From positions 1 to 5,725 of the forward strand of contig CAYLUN010000185.1 of NCBI GenBank assembly GCA_964386865.1: DNA of 5,725 nucleotides, written 5' to 3'. The translations under genes and the position numbers were made by a program. The notes under the pieces were generated by a model, which did not search any database, was not told the DNA's origin, and saw only the letters and a list, made by a program, of their open reading frames with translations. The DNA is from CAYLUN01 sp964386865. Lineage in GTDB: Bacteria > Verrucomicrobiota > Kiritimatiellia > RFP12 > UBA1067. This document shows positions 1 to 2,806 of this stretch, piece by piece; the stretch's first letter is position 1, and every line of letters begins with the position of its first letter.

Positions 1-23
1 GCTACGAGCCGGCCGCCCCGTGG

Positions 24-42
24 CACGGGTGTCCCGCCCGTG
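24..42. repeat. CACGGG/CCCGTG short palindromic element
   Basis: CACGGG at 24-29 and CCCGTG at 37-42 form a 6-bp stem around a 7-base TGTCCCG spacer. An alternative nested pairing, CGGG with CCCG around TGT (26-36), is also possible. It has no T-tract after it, so it does not look like a simple intrinsic terminator. From memory, sequences of this GGCACGGG-TGTCCCG-CCCGTG style recur between genes in Verrucomicrobia- and Kiritimatiella-like genomes. That is recollection rather than something shown by this single copy. Confidence 0.35.
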
Positions 43-61
43 TTCCCCACTTCTGAGTTCG

Positions 62-75
62 GCGTTCAGCGTTCA
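62..75. repeat. Tandem GCGTTCA x2
   Basis: Two perfect, adjacent copies of the 7-base unit GCGTTCA (62-68 and 69-75). The tract sits 20 bases after the CACGGG stem and may belong to the same repeat-rich intergenic element. No function can be assigned. Confidence 0.4.
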
Positions 76-101
76 GCCTAAACCCAGCAGTTAGAGTCAC
101 T

Positions 102-126
102 ACGAAACACGCGAAAAGCGCGAAAA
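102..126. repeat. Short direct repeats ACGAAAC / CGCGAAAA
   Basis: CGCGAAAA occurs at 110-117 and again at 119-126 (9-base period), preceded by the related ACGAAAC at 102-108. This gives a tract of repeated CGAAA units. It resembles dispersed ACGAAACACGCGAAA-type intergenic tracts that I recall from PVC genomes. Dispersal cannot be tested from one window. Confidence 0.35.
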
Positions 127-262
127 TGATTCTGGGTGAGTAGGTTGCAAAACATAGAATCGTCCTTCTGGTTTGCACTCTATAGGTGAAGTCTTCTCTT
201 TTCCGGTAAAACTTATTAAGCACTTGCGATGCAATATATTCCTTTCGCGGTTTCCGGCCGGC

Positions 263-291
263 TTGACTGATCGAGAAGAAAAACGTACGAT
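263..291 (+). promoter_or_regulatory. Sigma-70-type promoter of the toxin-antitoxin operon
   Basis: The -35 box TTGACT (263-268, 5 of 6 to consensus) and the -10 box TACGAT (286-291, 4 of 6) are separated by exactly 17 bases. Transcription would begin near 298, about 18 bases before the antitoxin start codon. The -10 box overlaps the left CGTACG operator box, so bound repressor would be expected to exclude RNA polymerase. Confidence 0.6.
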
Positions 292-301
292 ATTGCGTAC
301 G
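284..301. promoter_or_regulatory. Paired CGTACG operator for YefM-type autoregulation
   Basis: Two self-complementary hexamers CGTACG (284-289 and 296-301) are separated by ATATTG, giving 12 bp between centres. The E. coli yefM-yoeB operator has two palindromes with TGTACA cores, also 12 bp apart, bound by the YefM dimer and the YefM-YoeB complex. The matching geometry, the GTAC core, the overlap with the -10 box and the position just upstream of a YefM-type gene together make an operator the best reading. The specific base change, C/G in place of T/A at the outer positions, would imply a matching change in the antitoxin's DNA-contact residues. Confidence 0.65.
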
Positions 302-315
302 AAAGGAAACAACTC

Positions 316-558
316 ATGACAACGCTCACAGCCACAGAGGCGCGAAAATCATTGTATGGCCTTCTGGATGACGTGGCGGATTCCCATATGGTCATCCAGA
401 TCACAGGCAAGAGAAACTCCGCTGTCCTTGTTTCCCAGGACGACTGGCAGGCCATCCAAGAAACCCTGTTTCTCACATCGATTCCCGGGATGAGGGACTC
501 CATCCAATCTGGCATGAGGACTCCGGTCAGCAAATGCGCCAAGGAGTTGACATGGTGA
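316..558 (+). CDS. YefM-type antitoxin (Phd/YefM family)
   Basis: An 80-residue protein of usual length for the Phd/YefM family. These antitoxins bind and block the partner RNase toxin through a flexible C-terminal tail and repress their own operon through the N-terminal domain. The N-terminus (TLTATEARKSL, residues 3-13) matches the YefM start, SYSEARQNL in E. coli. The core strand-turn-strand is visible as VIQITGKRNSAVLVSQDDW (26-44), followed by the helix AIQETLFL (46-53). The tail SIPGMRDSIQSG (55-66) then an acidic end (KELTW) is typical of antitoxins paired with Txe/YoeB toxins. The start ATG at 316 has AAAGGA (302-307) eight bases upstream. Its last codons overlap the toxin gene by 7 bases. 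GC content is lower than in the downstream genes, consistent with horizontal acquisition. Confidence 0.9.
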   Translation: MTTLTATEARKSLYGLLDDVADSHMVIQITGKRNSAVLVSQDDWQAIQETLFLTSIPGMRDSIQSGMRTPVSKCAKELTW

Positions 559-818
559 ACTGGACGCTTGTCTTCACCAAGCAAGCCCAGAAAGACGCAA
601 AGAAACTCCGGGCTTCTGGTTTGAAACCACAGGCAGAACGGCTTCTCGCGATATTGGAGAAAGACCCGTTTAAGAATCCGCCCCCATTTGAGAAACTAGT
701 CGGCGATCTGTCCGGCGCGTATTCCAGGCGCATCAATATCCAGCATCGTCTTGTGTATCAGGTGTTGGCTGATGTTAAGACCGTCAAGGTCATCCGGCTC
801 TGGACGCATTATGATTGA
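552..818 (+). CDS. YoeB/Txe-type ribosome-dependent mRNA endonuclease toxin
   Basis: An 88-residue toxin of the YoeB/Txe group in the RelE fold superfamily. Such toxins bind the ribosomal A site and cut mRNA, stopping translation until the antitoxin is replenished. The E. coli YoeB residues important for catalysis all have counterparts: E46 as E47 (PFEKL), R59 as R60 (SRRI), H64 and R65 as H65 and R66 (QHRLVY), and H83-Y84 as H86-Y87 at the C-terminus (THYD). The motif LSGAYSRRI (53-61) and the HRLVY strand are family hallmarks. I chose ATG 552 over the in-frame ATG 534 because AAGGAG (541-546) lies five bases before it and because family members begin right at the first strand. The ATGGTGA overlap (552-558) with the antitoxin stop suggests translational coupling. 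The toxin looks intact and active. Confidence 0.9.
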   Translation: MVNWTLVFTKQAQKDAKKLRASGLKPQAERLLAILEKDPFKNPPPFEKLVGDLSGAYSRRINIQHRLVYQVLADVKTVKVIRLWTHYD

Positions 819-831
819 TTGGCGAACAAAG

Positions 832-864
832 CGGTGGGGGCGACGGGATACCGCCGCCTCACCG
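832..864. other. Possible hairpin downstream of the toxin gene
   Basis: CGGTGGGG (832-839) can pair with CCTCACCG (857-864) over 8 bp with one G-T wobble. Inside it, CGG-GATA-CCG (844-853) can form a further small stem. It lies 14 bases after the toxin stop, where a terminator would be expected. No T-run follows, so classical intrinsic termination is doubtful. It could still act as a transcript 3' end or stabiliser. Confidence 0.3.
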
Positions 865-877
865 TAGACGTTCGGAC

Positions 878-975
878 ATCGAAATCGAAATCGGGATCGA
901 GCGCCGCAGGGCGTGGCCAAAAGAGGAAGACAGGCCGCACTTGGAAACGATACCGATCCCGATAGCGATTGCGAT
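878..975. repeat. Imperfect inverted repeat of ATCGNN hexamers
   Basis: The left arm (878-900) is ATCG-spaced, reading ATCGAA ATCGAA ATCGGG ATCGA. The reverse complement of the right arm (953-975) reads ATCGCA ATCGCT ATCGGG ATCGG. The arms match at 19 of 23 positions and share the perfect core ATCGGGATCG (890-899, with its complement at 954-963), around a 52-base spacer. The 6-base period makes translated frames read as EIEIGI and PIPIAIAI, which explains spurious open frames here. The region between the toxin gene and the next gene holds nothing else that I recognise as coding. Similar ATCGNN tracts are, from memory, frequent between genes in PVC genomes. Confidence 0.6.
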
Positions 976-1076
976 TTGGACAAAGCCCTACACGGTCAAG
1001 AGGACGTGAGGTCTGGCGTTTGCGCGTGGCCCCTCGACAAACCGGACGAAAAGAGAGAGACTATTTCCCAACACGG

Positions 1077-1083
1077 AAGGAGG
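1077..1083 (+). promoter_or_regulatory. Strong Shine-Dalgarno AAGGAGG
   Basis: A full AAGGAGG, within GGAAGGAGGT, lies seven bases before ATG 1091. It fixes the start of the following gene and suggests efficient translation. It is the strongest ribosome binding site in the window. Confidence 0.8.
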
Positions 1084-1090
1084 TTCGCGA

Positions 1091-1555
1091 ATGACTGACA
1101 GCTGCTGTCCGCCTTTTGACCCGGCTCCCTGGGACGAAGTGACGCACACGTGGGAGAGCAAGCGGTTCGTCAAAGACCGCGTGACAAGCTTTCTCCACAT
1201 ACCGCTGAACTTCGGCGCCGTCATGAAGCGGAACATGGCTGCCATCGAAGCGCTCCAAGCCGAGCCCGCCGTTCCGGTCGTTCTCTCAGACGAAAACTCC
1301 CTGTGGGGCGCAGACGTCTACATCGAGGTGACCCGGGATATCCCGAACGCGACGATGGCCTCAATCTCCGGCACCTTCCTCTCCAAGGTGTACGAAGGGC
1401 CGTTCCAGCACATGCGGAAATGGATCGAAGACATGAAGGCTTTCGTGGGCGCGAGAGGCAACACGGCCAAGAGGCTGCTGTTCTTTTACACGACCTGCCC
1501 GAAATGCGCCAAGAAGTATGGCAAGAACTATGTCGTCATTCTGGCCCAGATCTGA
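1091..1555 (+). CDS. Conserved protein of unknown function with CC-PPFDP and CPKC motifs
   Basis: A 154-residue, probably cytoplasmic protein with no signal peptide or membrane segment. It resembles a small conserved bacterial and archaeal family that is sometimes labelled 'hydrolase' in databases, a label I cannot support from visible catalytic motifs. Visible features are the N-terminal DSCCPPFDPAPWDE (3-16), a central VKDRVTSFLHIPLNFG segment (27-42), and the stretch GTFLSKVYEGPF (94-105) followed by a helix. The latter is faintly like the strand-Gly-Pro-helix pattern of GyrI-like ligand-binding domains. Near the C-terminus is TTCPKCAKKYGKNYVV, where the CXXC could bind metal or be redox active together with the N-terminal Cys pair. 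The start is fixed by a perfect Shine-Dalgarno. It is followed after 31 bases by the GH99-like gene on the same strand, so the two may share a transcript. Confidence 0.8.
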   Translation: MTDSCCPPFDPAPWDEVTHTWESKRFVKDRVTSFLHIPLNFGAVMKRNMAAIEALQAEPAVPVVLSDENSLWGADVYIEVTRDIPNATMASISGTFLSKVYEGPFQHMRKWIEDMKAFVGARGNTAKRLLFFYTTCPKCAKKYGKNYVVILAQI

Positions 1556-1586
1556 AGCCAATCGAAGACACCCCGAGGCGTTAGAA

Positions 1587-2801
1587 ATGTCTACAACCGT
1601 GAAACATTCAAGTCGATTGCTTTTCGGCGTGCCGGCCCTGTTTCTAGCAGGCTTGGCCGGGTTCGCCGCTGACACCGTGCCGCCGCCCGTTCCCGCAAAC
1701 ACGGGGCCTTACCAGGTCGGCGTCTTCATGTGCCCGCTCTGGAAGACCGGCGCGCTCAACGGGCGCGAGTGGGACGCCATCGTGCCGTACCCCGAGCGGC
1801 AGCCCGTGCTGGGATGGTACGACGAGGGCGACCCGGAGGTGACCGACTGGGAGATCAAGTACCTGCTGGAGCACGGCGTCTCGTTCGGCGTCGCCTGCTG
1901 GTTCCGCCAGAAAGGCAACTTCAACCAGCCGGTCAAGCCGTGGCTGGGCCACTGGCTGCATGAGGGCCTGTTCAAGAGCCGCACCGGCGACCGCTTCCCG
2001 TTCATGCTCCTGTGGGAGAACCTGAACGAGAAGGCCGAAAGCCAGACGTCGGAGCGCGACCTGCTGGAGAACCTGCTGCCGTTCTGGGTCGAGAACTACT
2101 TCACGCGCACCAACTACCTGAAGGTCGACGGCAAGCCCGCACTGATGATCTACGGCCCGGACCGCCTCGTCAAGGACCTCGGGGGCGAGGAGCAGGCCAA
2201 GGCCGTCATCGCCAAGATGCGCGCGTACTGCCAGAGCAAGGGTCTCGGCGGTCTGACGCTCATCGGCGAACACCACGTCCGCTTCCCCGCCCCGCTAACG
2301 TCGTGGGCCGCCATCGGCCTGAACGGCGTGGCCAGCTACCACTGGCCCACCTTCGCCGGGCTCTTCCCGCAGAAGGCGGACGACGCGTCGATCATCGCGG
2401 CCCAGGAGGCCTGCTGGCGCGAGCTGGCCCAAGCCGCTCTGCCGGGCCCGGTCACGGTTTCGGTGGGCTGGGACGACCGCCCGTGGAGCAAGAAGCGGGA
2501 GAAGAAGTGGGGCGACTGGCAGCTTCCGCCCGCCGCCTTCGCCGACCTGTGCCGGCGCGCGAAAGCCTTTGCCGACGCGCAGCCGGCCTCGAACCCATTC
2601 GGCAAGATGATCCTGCTCGACAACTGGAACGAGTTCGGCGAGGGGCATTACCTCTTTCCGCACCGCGAATACGGCTTCGCCTATCTCGACGCGGTGCGCT
2701 CGACCTTCTGCCCCGGCGCGGGCGAGCACCGGGACCTCACGCCGGCCGACGTCGGCCAAGGCCCCTACGACCGCCTTTTCCGCGCCGCCCGGCAGCACTA
2801 G
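1587..2801 (+). CDS. Exported GH99/WbsX-like glycan-processing protein
   Basis: A 404-residue protein resembling the GH99-like / Glyco_tran_WbsX group, a (beta/alpha)8 barrel family seen in glycan-degrading and polysaccharide-assembly loci. An N-terminal signal peptide is clear: basic HSSR (7-10), hydrophobic core LLFGVPALFLAGLAGF (11-26), and likely cleavage after A28. The barrel begins with YQVGVFMCPLW. A YHWP turn lies at 251-254. The diagnostic NWNEFGEGHY (346-355) follows, then a C-terminal EYGFAYLDAVRS. In GH99 endo-mannosidases the two essential glutamates are three residues apart in a comparable NEWHE motif, and E349 and E352 would correspond. Substrate and true hydrolase activity are inferred only. 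I chose ATG 1587 over the upstream in-frame ATG at 1518 because it puts the signal peptide at the N-terminus, has GAGG (1575-1578) eight bases before it, and avoids overlapping the preceding gene. Confidence 0.8.
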   Translation: MSTTVKHSSRLLFGVPALFLAGLAGFAADTVPPPVPANTGPYQVGVFMCPLWKTGALNGREWDAIVPYPERQPVLGWYDEGDPEVTDWEIKYLLEHGVSFGVACWFRQKGNFNQPVKPWLGHWLHEGLFKSRTGDRFPFMLLWENLNEKAESQTSERDLLENLLPFWVENYFTRTNYLKVDGKPALMIYGPDRLVKDLGGEEQAKAVIAKMRAYCQSKGLGGLTLIGEHHVRFPAPLTSWAAIGLNGVASYHWPTFAGLFPQKADDASIIAAQEACWRELAQAALPGPVTVSVGWDDRPWSKKREKKWGDWQLPPAAFADLCRRAKAFADAQPASNPFGKMILLDNWNEFGEGHYLFPHREYGFAYLDAVRSTFCPGAGEHRDLTPADVGQGPYDRLFRAARQH

Positions 2802-2806
2802 CGCTA
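2799..2806. other. Back-to-back stop codons, palindromic TAGCGCTA
   Basis: The forward gene ends in TAG (2799-2801) and the minus-strand gene ends in TAG read from 2806-2804, with only CG between. The eight bases form a perfect palindrome. No bidirectional terminator fits between the genes, so any terminator must lie inside the opposing coding sequence and the two mRNAs probably overlap at their 3' ends. Confidence 0.8.

Larger units (their letters stand above)
1..262. other. Non-coding left flank
   Basis: I see no convincing gene here. Open frames on the minus strand lack recognisable domains and a matching ribosome binding site. The first 130 bases are rich in short repeats, listed separately. 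The next 130 bases are clearly AT-rich: bases 181-240 count to 20 G or C of 60, about 33 percent, against about 60 percent or more in the genes to the right. A small TTGC-GAT-GCAA inverted repeat lies at 224-234. The forward frame from base 1 is open for 26 codons and ends in TAA at 79-81, so the tail of an upstream gene cannot be fully excluded, but the composition looks like intergenic repeat. Confidence 0.6.

Noticed and set aside
534..551. Upstream in-frame ATG for the toxin, adding six residues
   Set aside because: The AAGGAG at 541-546 serves ATG 552, and the shorter form aligns with the YoeB N-terminus.
2..584. Three overlapping minus-strand open frames of 70 to 122 codons
   Set aside because: They have no recognisable domain, no good ribosome binding site, and overlap repeats, the promoter and the antitoxin gene.
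815..1098. Two small forward frames giving EIEIGI and PIPIAIAI-like peptides
   Set aside because: The apparent periodic protein is the direct translation of the ATCGNN repeat; no start signal or family resemblance supports a gene.
1518..1586. Upstream ATG for the GH99-like protein, adding 23 residues
   Set aside because: It overlaps the preceding gene, buries the signal peptide and lacks a ribosome binding site; ATG 1587 fits better.
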